Source of the DNA: an uncultured SAR86 cluster bacterium
GTDB lineage: Bacteria; Pseudomonadota; Gammaproteobacteria; Magnimaribacterales; D2472
Direction of reading: 5' to 3'
NCBI GenBank assembly: GCA_902556355.1
Contig: CACDVW010000011.1
Location: forward strand, 1-40,250
Length of the DNA: 40,250 nucleotides
The position numbers and the translations under genes were made by a program. Every line of letters starts with the position of its first letter. The first letter of the stretch is position 1. A model generated the notes under the pieces. It worked only from the letters and a program-made list of their open reading frames with translations. It did not search any database and was not told the DNA's origin. Below, in pieces: positions 25,932 to 37,040 of the stretch.

Positions 25932-26657
25932 CTATTTTAGCTTCTTATTTATTGCAGCTAAAAAACCCCTCATAAAACTTGTTTCCATTTCATCTGGATG
26001 AAGTCTTGAAAACATTCGTTTTATTCTTGAAATGATTTTTTTTGGGTTATCTGGATTTATTACATCAATATTTTTAGCTGTTTCGATAAAATGATCTATT
26101 AGCATTTGAAGGTTTTCAGAATCTACTTCTGGGTAGTCGTGCCAATCTCTTGCTACTTGATTAAAATGAGATTTAAAAATTTCATAACATACTATTTGAG
26201 CTGACATAGCTAAATTTAATACTGGATATTCTGGGTTTGCTGGAATCTCAATATGAGTGTTTGCTAGTTGCAGCTCTTCATTAGTGAGACCTCTATCCTC
26301 CCTACCAAATAAAATTGAAACTTTCTTGTTTGATGTTACCTGATCATTGATTATTGAAGCTCCCTCCCCGGCATGGACTGTTGGCCATTGAATTGTTCTG
26401 CTTCTTGAAGATGTTGCATAAACAAAAGTGCTATCTTTTATTGCATCCTGAATTGAACTGAAGATTTGAGCATTTTCTAAAACGTCACCAGCATTTCCTG
26501 ACAAAGCATTTGCCTCTCCAGAAGGAAACTTTCTTGGATTAATCAATGATAAGCTAGAGAGTCCCATGGTTTTCATTGCTCTAGCTACAGATCCAATGTT
26601 TCCAGGGTGCGATGTCTCAACCAAGACAATGTTGATTAAATTACTTTTGAAACTCAT
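25932..26657 (-). CDS. trmJ: tRNA (cytidine/uridine-2'-O-)-methyltransferase
   Basis: INIVLVETSHPGNIGSVARAMKTMGLSSLSLINP; SILFGREDRGLTNEEL; NLAMSAQIVCYEI. Start likely MSFKSN, not 26699. Confidence 0.95.
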   Translation of the reverse strand: MSFKSNLINIVLVETSHPGNIGSVARAMKTMGLSSLSLINPRKFPSGEANALSGNAGDVLENAQIFSSIQDAIKDSTFVYATSSRSRTIQWPTVHAGEGASIINDQVTSNKKVSILFGREDRGLTNEELQLANTHIEIPANPEYPVLNLAMSAQIVCYEIFKSHFNQVARDWHDYPEVDSENLQMLIDHFIETAKNIDVINPDNPKKIISRIKRMFSRLHPDEMETSFMRGFLAAINKKLK

Positions 26658-26692
26658 ATGCCTATTATCTCTATTTCCATTACAATAGCGAC

Positions 26693-27490
26693 ATGTCAAT
26701 ACAAGCTTTATTAAATGTTAATCAGATTGCAGCTAGAAAAGGTGCTAGTGAGCTTGAATTTGCTGTAAAAAAAGTCCATAACTTAGATGCATCTAAAGGC
26801 GGTCCAGATGGGTACCTTAAAGCTATTATTAGAAGAGTCGAAGGCATAGTTATTGACGAAATTAGAAAATTTTATCCAGAAGATAACTTCCTTGGTGCTG
26901 AATCAGGTTCAGAAGTAAATAACTCTAATATTACTTGGGTATTAAAAGCAATTGATGGAGAAACAAATTTTATAAATGGTTATCCGCATTTTGCACTCTC
27001 ACTATGCTCTCTTATAGATGAAGTGCCAACAACAGCAGTAATTATTGATCCTTTAAGAAGAGAAGAATTTTCAGCATCTAAAGGCTCAGGAGCAGATTTA
27101 AATAACAGTAAAATCAGAGTAAGCAAACAACAAGGTTTAATCGGCTCTATGGTTTCATTTTTTAAAAATAATGAAACAAAAAAAAACTATTCATATGACT
27201 TTGATAAAACTTATAAAGAGATAGCTAATCAAGACTTATCACTCAGAACTTCAGGGTCTGTTGCGCTTGATTTAGCTTATATTTCAAGTGGTAGATTAGA
27301 TGCTATTTGGGCAAGCGGAGTTAAGCTTTGGGATGTTGCAGCAGGCCTTCTTATTGCTCAGGAATCAGGAGCGCTAATAAGTAATTTCAATGGGGACCCA
27401 AAATATTTAGATGGAGACCACTTTATTTGTTCTTCACCTAAAGTTTATAAATCTATACTAAAATCAGTAAAACCTTATTTCAAGGCTTAA
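26693..27490 (+). CDS. suhB: Inositol-1-monophosphatase
   Basis: AIDGETNFINGYPHFALSL; IIDPLRREEF; SGSVALDLAYISSGRLDAIWASGVKLWDVAAGLLIAQESGA. Confidence 0.93.
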   Translation: MSIQALLNVNQIAARKGASELEFAVKKVHNLDASKGGPDGYLKAIIRRVEGIVIDEIRKFYPEDNFLGAESGSEVNNSNITWVLKAIDGETNFINGYPHFALSLCSLIDEVPTTAVIIDPLRREEFSASKGSGADLNNSKIRVSKQQGLIGSMVSFFKNNETKKNYSYDFDKTYKEIANQDLSLRTSGSVALDLAYISSGRLDAIWASGVKLWDVAAGLLIAQESGALISNFNGDPKYLDGDHFICSSPKVYKSILKSVKPYFKA

Positions 27491-28401
27491 GGTAACTCTT
27501 CAAACTCTGCGCCTTCAGGCTCAGGTACTGCTAAATCTTCTTGAATTAGAGTTAGTGACATCAACATATTTGCAACAACATAAATTGATGAATAAGTACC
27601 AACGAGAACACCTAAAATAAGAGCTAAGCTAAAGCCTTTTATCATCTCGCCGCCGAAAATAAATAATGCAAACAATACCAACAAGGTTGTTAAAGATGTA
27701 ACAACTGTTCTTCCAAGAGTTTGATTTAAAGATAAATCTATCATTTGCATTGGTTCCATTTCTCTTTGAATTCTAAAATTTTCTCTAATCCTATCAGAGA
27801 CAACAATTGTATCGTTTAGTGAGTAGCCTATAACTGCTAATAAAGCAGCTAAAACAGTTAGATCAAAATCCCATGCAAAAATAGAAAATAAACCGAGAAT
27901 AATTACTACGTCATGACCTAATGCTGTTACGGCTCCTAATGCAAACTTATATTGGAATCTAAATGCTACGTAAATAAGAATCATAAACAGCGCAACCAAC
28001 ATACCTAAGCCACCCTGATCTCTTAATTCAGAGCCAACTTGTGGTCCAACAAACTCAACTCTTTTAAGCTCTCCTTTGTAACCCTCTTCATTTAAAAGAT
28101 TATAAACAGCCTCTCCAATTGAGCTATTACCGTTTTGGTCAGCAACCTTAATCAAAACATCTAAATTAGTTCCAAAATTTACAACCTGTGAATCTTCAAA
28201 ACCATTATCAGTTAGTGTTGTTCTTATAGATTCAAGATCAACTGGAGTTTCATAAGTCACCTCAACAAGAGTTCCCCCACTAAAATCAAGACCTAAGCTT
28301 AAACCTCGGAAAGTAAGTGATAAGACTGATAATGAAAATATTATAATTGAGGCAATACCTGCAATTTTTCTATACTTCATAAATTGAAATCTAATATTCA
28401 T
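27487..28401 (-). CDS. secF: Protein translocase subunit SecF
   Basis: GLDFSGGTLVEV; GYSLNDTIVVSDRIREN; LGRTVVTSLTTLLVL. Confidence 0.98.
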   Translation of the reverse strand: MNIRFQFMKYRKIAGIASIIIFSLSVLSLTFRGLSLGLDFSGGTLVEVTYETPVDLESIRTTLTDNGFEDSQVVNFGTNLDVLIKVADQNGNSSIGEAVYNLLNEEGYKGELKRVEFVGPQVGSELRDQGGLGMLVALFMILIYVAFRFQYKFALGAVTALGHDVVIILGLFSIFAWDFDLTVLAALLAVIGYSLNDTIVVSDRIRENFRIQREMEPMQMIDLSLNQTLGRTVVTSLTTLLVLFALFIFGGEMIKGFSLALILGVLVGTYSSIYVVANMLMSLTLIQEDLAVPEPEGAEFEELP

Positions 28402-30257
28402 TATATTTTCAATTCCTTCACGTTTTTATTTCCATAAACAAGATTAACCATTGCCCTTGTGCACATAATTGCAGTAAACATTGAAGTTACTATTCCAATT
28501 GATAGAGTTATGGCAAAACCTTTTACAGGACCAGTTCCAATCACATACAAAATTAATGCAGCAATTAAAGTTGTAACATTTGCATCAAAAATAGTAATAA
28601 AAGCTCTTGAGAAACCATCCCTTATTGCTGTTTGAGGATCTTTTTCTTTGAGCTCTTCTCGAATCCTAGCAAAAATTAGAACGTTTGCATCAACAGCCAT
28701 GCCAACTGTAAGAACTATACCGGCTATACCTGGCAATGTTAGGGTTGCTCCAAGCAAAGACATAATTCCTGTAATTAAAACTAAGTTAATTAATAATGAT
28801 ATGTTCGCTGCAAGGCCAAAAACCCTGTAGTAAAAGATCATAAAAATAATCACTAATGCTAATCCCATCATTATTGATTTCATGCCTAGCTCAATATTTT
28901 CTTTACCCAGACTTGGGCCAACAGTTCTTTCTTCAACAAACTTCATTGGTGCAGCCAAAGCCCCTGCTCTTAACAATAAAGCTAGTTCACTTGCCTCTTG
29001 TGGCGAACCAACCCCAGTGATTCTGAAACTTGTTCCTAAGACAGCCTGGATAGTAGCAAGACTAATAATATTTTTTTCAATATATGTAGTCTGTTCTATA
29101 ACACTTTCACCTTGATCGTTAGTAACTAACTCTGATTTACTTTTTTGTTCAACAAAAAGGACCGCGAGTTTTCTGCCTATATTTCCTGATGTAGCTTTTT
29201 GCATAGCTCTACCACCTTCCATATCAAGGGTGATGTTAACTTGCGCAAAACCACTTTCATCAAAGCCAGTATTTGCATTCGTAACCCTGTCACCAGAAAC
29301 AACTACAGCTTTTTCTAAAGAGGCAGTCATAAGTTCATTTTCTTTAAATACAAATTCTTCCTTTCTAAGCGGTGACGTTCTAGAATTAGCTTCAAGTCTA
29401 AATTCTAAATTAGCAGTTTTTCCAATAATTTTTTTTGCTGCTGTAGGATCTTGAACGCCAGGAAGTTGAACAACAATTCTATTAGAACCTTGGCGCTGAA
29501 CAATCGGTTCAGAAACACCAAGTTCATTCACCCTATTTCTTAAGGTCATTAAATTTTGGCCAACAGCATAATCTCTAATTTTTCTTAATGCGACATCTGA
29601 ATATTCAAGTGAAAGCGAGTTAATTGAAGGCCTCTCAGTAATGATATATTGAAGTCCATTTATTGACTGACTGTCTAATCTCAATTTATTTAGAGCTTTG
29701 TTATAGCTATCTCTATCATTAAATTCAAAATTTAATTTTAAATCTGCGATCGATGACTTAGATAACTGTATCCTTTCTTCTTTAAAGTTTTTTCTATAAG
29801 TATCTAATAAAAGTTCAAGTCTTCCTTGTTGCGCAGTATCAATATCTACTTCCAATAAAAAATGAACACCTCCAGACAAATCTAATCCAAGCTTAAGTGG
29901 CTGACCTCCAATGTTTTTAAGCCAATCTGGAGTAGAAGGCTCTAAGTTCAGGGCAATAATCACCTTATCTAAAAGTTTATTTTGTAAGATAGTTTTTGAA
30001 TCAAGTTGATCATCAAGGGAATTAAATTTGATGACTATTTTATTTTCTCTTAAAAAAATCTCTTGAGGATTTATATTATTATCATCTAATATTTCTTCTA
30101 AATCATTCAAAAGCATTTGGTCAGCTGATTTACCCGAATCAGTGTAAGCTACTTGTATTGAGGGTTGAGTTGGGTATAAATTTGGGAGTGCATAAGTAAA
30201 TCCAAGTACCAATACAAAGAATATTAATAAATATTGATAAATGGAGAATTTATTCAC
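28401..30257 (-). CDS. secD: Protein translocase subunit SecD
   Basis: KLGLDLSGGVHFLLEVD; RNRVNELGVSEPIVQRQGSNRIVVQLPGVQDP; GMAVDANVLIFARIREEL. Confidence 0.98.
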   Translation of the reverse strand: MNKFSIYQYLLIFFVLVLGFTYALPNLYPTQPSIQVAYTDSGKSADQMLLNDLEEILDDNNINPQEIFLRENKIVIKFNSLDDQLDSKTILQNKLLDKVIIALNLEPSTPDWLKNIGGQPLKLGLDLSGGVHFLLEVDIDTAQQGRLELLLDTYRKNFKEERIQLSKSSIADLKLNFEFNDRDSYNKALNKLRLDSQSINGLQYIITERPSINSLSLEYSDVALRKIRDYAVGQNLMTLRNRVNELGVSEPIVQRQGSNRIVVQLPGVQDPTAAKKIIGKTANLEFRLEANSRTSPLRKEEFVFKENELMTASLEKAVVVSGDRVTNANTGFDESGFAQVNITLDMEGGRAMQKATSGNIGRKLAVLFVEQKSKSELVTNDQGESVIEQTTYIEKNIISLATIQAVLGTSFRITGVGSPQEASELALLLRAGALAAPMKFVEERTVGPSLGKENIELGMKSIMMGLALVIIFMIFYYRVFGLAANISLLINLVLITGIMSLLGATLTLPGIAGIVLTVGMAVDANVLIFARIREELKEKDPQTAIRDGFSRAFITIFDANVTTLIAALILYVIGTGPVKGFAITLSIGIVTSMFTAIMCTRAMVNLVYGNKNVKELKI

Positions 30258-30262
30258 TGTTA

Positions 30263-30559
30263 TTATTTAATTGAATCTATGGTGCCTTTAGGCAAAATAT
30301 TTGCAATTGCTGATTTCTGAAGTTTGATAACGTTATTTTCACCAATTTCAATTGAAACATAGGCGCCACTAATGTCTTTTACTTTTCCTAGTATCCCGCT
30401 CGCAGCAATAATCTCTGATCCTTTTTCAAGCTTTGATAGCATATCTTTGATTTGTGCATTTCTTTTATTTTGAGGTCGAATAATCATTAAGTACATGAAT
30501 AAAAATAAACCACCAAAAATAACAAAGGTTGGCCACAATGAAGGTTGAGCTGGTTCCAT
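30263..30559 (-). CDS. yajC: Preprotein translocase subunit YajC
   Basis: LMIIRPQNKRNAQIKDMLSKLEKGSEIIAASGILGKV. Confidence 0.96.
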   Translation of the reverse strand: MEPAQPSLWPTFVIFGGLFLFMYLMIIRPQNKRNAQIKDMLSKLEKGSEIIAASGILGKVKDISGAYVSIEIGENNVIKLQKSAIANILPKGTIDSIK

Positions 30560-30568
30560 AATTAAATC

Positions 30569-32693
<2,125 letters not shown>

Positions 32694-32741
32694 GAGAAGC
32701 TGATTTTAAATTAGTTCATACTTGGCTACAATGCCATGCGT

Positions 32742-32826
32742 GCCCTATTGGCGGAATTGGTAGACGCGCGCGATTCAAAATCGCGTTCCTTCGGGAGTGC
32801 CTGTTCGACTCAGGCATGGGGCACCA
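32742..32826 (+). tRNA. tRNA-Leu (anticodon CAA)
   Basis: GCCCTATTGGCGGAATTGGTAGACGCGCGCGATTCAAAATCGCGTTCCTTCGGGAGTGCCTGTTCGACTCAGGCATGGGGCACCA; long variable arm. Confidence 0.95.
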
Positions 32827-32830
32827 ATAT

Positions 32831-34627
32831 CTATTTATTACATTTTAAATTTATAAGAGTAAAAAGGTAATTTCTTGTATCCTCTTCATTATCACCCCAA
32901 CCAACATCTGTTACAGAAATTAAATCTAGACATTCAGAATTATCAGCATTTATTGGCAGACCTTTCATCAACATGTCATATAAATTTCCACCACTGTCTG
33001 GTCTATAAGGCAGGTCTGCATTTTCTAAAGAAATGAAATTTCCGTAGCCATCATTTATTGCAATATGTGCTCCATGGTAGCCACTCTCATAATCTCTAGT
33101 TGAATGAATAATATCTATAAAGCTATCATTATTCATATCTCTTACATAGATATTGCCCTCACCATGATGCTTGTCTGCTCTGAATTGATTTGGGAATCGT
33201 GAAGAAGTTTCATCAAATAATTTTCCAGTTCCATCATTTATAAGAACCTGAATATATGCTCCTTCGTAGTATGGATCATCTCGAGTAACAGCAACAACAA
33301 CGTCTTTGAAACCATCATTATTAAAATCTTCTGATGCTGCATGATTATATTTGTTCTTGTTTTCTCCAAATGGTCCATGAGGAAGAGCCATCTTTTTCCA
33401 GCTTTGAATATCAGCAGAACCATTGCTTAAGAGGATATATCCTTCATCTGCATCTGACCAAAATTGTCTATTATCAAAATTCCAAAAAACTAAATCATCA
33501 TAATCATCATTATTTAAATCAACCATAAGACTACTCATTGGATTCCCATATTGATTATTGATTTGCCAATTAAAATTTATATACGGGTGTATAGAAAAAT
33601 TACCTATTCCATCATTAATTAATAAAACATTGCATGCATAAATATCTATATCGCCATCATTATCAGGGTCCCCTGCACTAGCATCGTGAGCAAAGCCACA
33701 TAACATACCTTTACCATCGTTATCATCAATAATGTTTGATGAGCTTTCCACAAGTTTTCCATCTGGATTTGATAGCATCAATAGATGCGGGTATGGATTA
33801 ATATAATTTTGTGAGTAATCCTCTCCTCTGTATTGAATTCCCATTGAGCCCGCAAATAAATCATCAAAACCATCGTCATTGAAGTCTTCTGCTAAAAGCC
33901 TATATGCAAAAGGATGTGTAGGCGCTTCTCCAGAATTATAAATACTAAGATCTTCTTTGAATCTACCACTTTTATCATTTAAATAAATGTTAATTGGCGC
34001 GTTTACTTTTTGATCTTTTTCAATTGTGTGAGGAAACAGTGCCCATGCAACAACAAAATCTTCAAAACCATCTCCATTAAAATCACCCGTAGTCATGTTA
34101 TGAGCATCTTGACCAAAAAGTGCGTTCTCCCATGTCTCGCAATCATTAGCGGTGGGGTAACATATTGTTGCTGAAAATCTATCAGTGATAACTATCCCGC
34201 CAAAACCAATATCATTAATTTTGTAATAGTTTGAAGAGAGATCGGGTATATTGGCTGGAAATGCATCGTACTTTGTAGGAAATTTATTTACAGTCATTGA
34301 AATAGTTTTAGATGCAAACATACAGTTTCCCGATGGAATGGTAGACAGGGACAAATCAAAGTTCTCTGAATTTGAATAAATTATAGGATTTCTAAATGAG
34401 AAGTTTCTGTTATTAGTGCTAGATAAATGAATTAAATCATCATTATCGACTCTATATCTACAATTATTATTATCTGAGCTTACAGATATATTCTGTTTAT
34501 CAAAACTAAACCCACTTAAATTTAGGCCTGTAACAAAAATTTCAAAATTATCTTCATTGAGATTTGATGTTGGACTTCCTCCACATGCTATTAAAAAAAA
34601 TACGCAAAAAATAGATACTTTTTTCAT
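32831..34627 (-). CDS. Lipoprotein with multiple FG-GAP/VCBS repeats
   Basis: LIACGGSPTS lipobox; at least six Ca-binding-type repeats (DFNGDGFEDFVVA, DFNDDGFDDLFAG, DPDNDGDIDIYA, DLNNDDYDDLVF, DFNNDGFKDVVVA, DMNNDSFIDIIHS). Confidence 0.88.
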   Translation of the reverse strand: MKKVSIFCVFFLIACGGSPTSNLNEDNFEIFVTGLNLSGFSFDKQNISVSSDNNNCRYRVDNDDLIHLSSTNNRNFSFRNPIIYSNSENFDLSLSTIPSGNCMFASKTISMTVNKFPTKYDAFPANIPDLSSNYYKINDIGFGGIVITDRFSATICYPTANDCETWENALFGQDAHNMTTGDFNGDGFEDFVVAWALFPHTIEKDQKVNAPINIYLNDKSGRFKEDLSIYNSGEAPTHPFAYRLLAEDFNDDGFDDLFAGSMGIQYRGEDYSQNYINPYPHLLMLSNPDGKLVESSSNIIDDNDGKGMLCGFAHDASAGDPDNDGDIDIYACNVLLINDGIGNFSIHPYINFNWQINNQYGNPMSSLMVDLNNDDYDDLVFWNFDNRQFWSDADEGYILLSNGSADIQSWKKMALPHGPFGENKNKYNHAASEDFNNDGFKDVVVAVTRDDPYYEGAYIQVLINDGTGKLFDETSSRFPNQFRADKHHGEGNIYVRDMNNDSFIDIIHSTRDYESGYHGAHIAINDGYGNFISLENADLPYRPDSGGNLYDMLMKGLPINADNSECLDLISVTDVGWGDNEEDTRNYLFTLINLKCNK

Positions 34628-34692
34628 AAAAATAAGTATAAATTAATTGTTTAAAAAGAAGTTGACTTTATAATCGCAGAAAACGCGAAAAT

Positions 34693-35463
34693 ATGATTTC
34701 AAAATCTAACAAAATTGTTATTAAAATAGGTTCATCTCTGCTCACAAATAAAAGAGGCGGTGTTAATAGGACTGTATTAAAAAATGTTGTTAAAGATATA
34801 GTCTGGTTATTAAATTCAAAAAAAGAAGTCATAGTTGTTTCATCTGGAGCTATATCTCTTGGTAGAGGGAAATTAGATCTAAAACATGATTTAACCTTAA
34901 ATGAATCTCAAGCTGTTGCGGCAAGAGGTCAAATTGAATTAATGACAGCATGGAAAAATGAATTTAAAAAATATAAAAAACAAGTAGCACAGATTCTTTT
35001 ATCACCCTCTGATATAAAAAATAAAAAATCATCTAAAAATGCTATGGCTACATTAGAAAATTTATTAAATTTTAATTGTGTTCCAATTATTAACGAAAAT
35101 GACACGACCTCTACTGATGAAATTAAGTTTGGTGATAACGACATTCTCGCGGCACAAATTGCAGTCTTAATTAATGCTGATCATCTAGTATTACTATCTA
35201 ATGTAGACGGCCTTTATAAAGAACCTCCTAAAAATAATAAAAACGATGATTTGGTTCTAGAAGTAAAATCAATAACAAAAAAAATTAAAGACATGGCAGG
35301 TGCTGCTTCTAAGCTTGGTAGAGGTGGGATGATTTCTAAAATTAAAGCAGCAGAAATATGCATGAAATCAAAATGTTCAGTTATTATTACCTCAGGATTA
35401 AAAGATAACCCTATTAAAAGTCTTATTAATAAGAAAACAAAATCAACTAAATTTATAGCTTAA
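34693..35463 (+). CDS. proB: Glutamate 5-kinase lacking PUA domain
   Basis: KIVIKIGSSLLTN; VSSGAISLGRG; NENDTTSTDEIKFGDNDILAAQIA; GRGGMISKIKAAEI; ends at 256 aa. Confidence 0.95.
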   Translation: MISKSNKIVIKIGSSLLTNKRGGVNRTVLKNVVKDIVWLLNSKKEVIVVSSGAISLGRGKLDLKHDLTLNESQAVAARGQIELMTAWKNEFKKYKKQVAQILLSPSDIKNKKSSKNAMATLENLLNFNCVPIINENDTTSTDEIKFGDNDILAAQIAVLINADHLVLLSNVDGLYKEPPKNNKNDDLVLEVKSITKKIKDMAGAASKLGRGGMISKIKAAEICMKSKCSVIITSGLKDNPIKSLINKKTKSTKFIA

Positions 35464-35465
35464 TA

Positions 35466-36719
35466 ATGACTGATAACATCGATCAAATTGGTATTAACGC
35501 AAAAAAAGCAGCAAGAATTCTTGCCAAAACATCTTCAGAACAGAAAAATCATGCTCTACAAGCAATGTCAAAATATGTGCTTGCTGACAAGAAATTTATT
35601 TTAGAAGCTAATAAATTAGACATTGAAAATAGTAAATCAAAAAACTTATCTGAATCTTTTATCGATCGTCTAGAGTTAAATGATGAGAGAGTAGAATCTA
35701 TATCGGATACTCTTCTAGAGATTGAGTCTTTTAAAGATCCTGTAGGAAAAATACTCGATTCTTGGCAAAGACCGAATGGTATGCATATATCAAGAGTCTC
35801 AACACCTCTTGGTGTAATTGGTATCATATTTGAAAGTAGGCCAAACGTAACTGCAGATGCTGGAGCATTATCATTAAAAGCTGGTAATGCATCTATTTTA
35901 AGAGGTGGTTCAGATAGCATAAATTCTTGTCTAGCAATTCATCAATCATTAGTAAAAGGCTTAAAAGATGCTGAAATTGATGAAAATGCTATTCAAATCA
36001 TAAAAACTACTGACAGAGAAGTTGTAAAACAAATGCTTCATGGAATAAATAAATCTATAGATGTCATAGTCCCAAGAGGTGGTAAAAGTCTTGTATCTAT
36101 GGTTGAAGAAGAAGCAAGAGTTCCAGTTTTTGCTCATTTGGAGGGTATATGTCATATATTTGTAGACAAATCAGCAAATCTAGAAAAGTCATTAGATGTT
36201 TGTATTAATGCAAAAATGCGGAGACCAGGCATATGCGGTGCGGTAGAAACAATACTTGTTCACTCTGATATTGCTAATGAATTTATGCCACTTCTGATAA
36301 ATGCCCTAAAGGCTCGGGCTTGTGAGATTAGAGGATGTTCAGAAACATGTAAATATAATGAAAATATAAAACAAGCATCTGAAGAGGATTGGTCCACTGA
36401 ATATCTTCTCCCAATTGTTAGTATAAAAATAGTAAATAGCATAGATGTTGCAATTAAACATATTGAGCGTTACTCATCCGGACATACTGAATCAATTCTT
36501 ACAGAGGATTTAAACAGAGCTTCTATATTTCAAAAAGAGTTAGATAGTGCAATTGTTATGCATAACGTTTCTACCCAGTTTGCCGATGGTGGTGAATTTG
36601 GTCTTGGTGGAGAAATTGGAATAGCTACTGGTAAATTTCATGCAAGAGGGCCTGTTGGAATTGATCAATTAACAAGTTTTAAATATCTTGTTAATGGAAA
36701 TGGCCATACAAGAAATTAA
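35466..36719 (+). CDS. proA: Gamma-glutamyl phosphate reductase
   Basis: PLGVIGIIFESRPNVTADAGALSLKAGNASILRGG; VPRGGKSLV; RRPGICGAVETILVH; FADGGEFGLGGEIGIATGKFHARGPVG. Confidence 0.97.
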   Translation: MTDNIDQIGINAKKAARILAKTSSEQKNHALQAMSKYVLADKKFILEANKLDIENSKSKNLSESFIDRLELNDERVESISDTLLEIESFKDPVGKILDSWQRPNGMHISRVSTPLGVIGIIFESRPNVTADAGALSLKAGNASILRGGSDSINSCLAIHQSLVKGLKDAEIDENAIQIIKTTDREVVKQMLHGINKSIDVIVPRGGKSLVSMVEEEARVPVFAHLEGICHIFVDKSANLEKSLDVCINAKMRRPGICGAVETILVHSDIANEFMPLLINALKARACEIRGCSETCKYNENIKQASEEDWSTEYLLPIVSIKIVNSIDVAIKHIERYSSGHTESILTEDLNRASIFQKELDSAIVMHNVSTQFADGGEFGLGGEIGIATGKFHARGPVGIDQLTSFKYLVNGNGHTRN

Positions 36720-36833
36720 AAAAATCTTATAACTGTAGTAAAACTACAAAAATATATTCCTATAAACCTTTTTAAATCAACATTTATAAATAATTTGACA
36801 AATATTTATTTAATAAAATAGTATGCACTACAA

Positions 36834-36925
36834 GTATTGCTTGGATTACATTTTATAGTTATATGTTCTCCCCTATTAGAATGTGTAAACTATCTCCTCT
36901 CCAAAAAATTAATTACAAGCAATAC
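36834..36925 (+). other. Long imperfect stem-loop in intergenic region (possible structured RNA)
   Basis: GTATTGCTTG ... ATAGTTATATGTTCT-CCCCTATT-AGAATGTGTAAACTAT ... CAAGCAATAC; nested inverted repeats with G-U pairs compatible with + strand RNA. Confidence 0.5.
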
Positions 36926-37040
36926 AACTTTTTCTGCTTTGACTAAATCTTATTTATTAGAGGCATTTAATAAATTTATATATTTAGGACGCCCAGAAAA
37001 TTTTTATACAGATATATGTATGAAATAACTGGAAATAAGT

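Noticed and set aside
32831-34627. Recurring 'ccatcattattaaaatc'-like strings as DNA repeats
   Set aside because: They are the codon-level signature of FG-GAP/VCBS DxNxDGxxD repeats in the minus-strand protein
36734-36748. TGTAGT-AAA-ACTACA palindrome after proA as a terminator
   Set aside because: Short AT-rich stem with no T-run on either strand; could be an operator but unsupported
36834-36925. Integron attC site or MITE
   Set aside because: No GTTRRRY/RYYYAAC ends, no second copy in the window and no target-site duplication seen
36837-37028. 63-aa + strand ORF (MLGLHFIVICSPLLECV...)
   Set aside because: Overlaps the structured stem-loop, no RBS, composition not protein-like; treated as spurious
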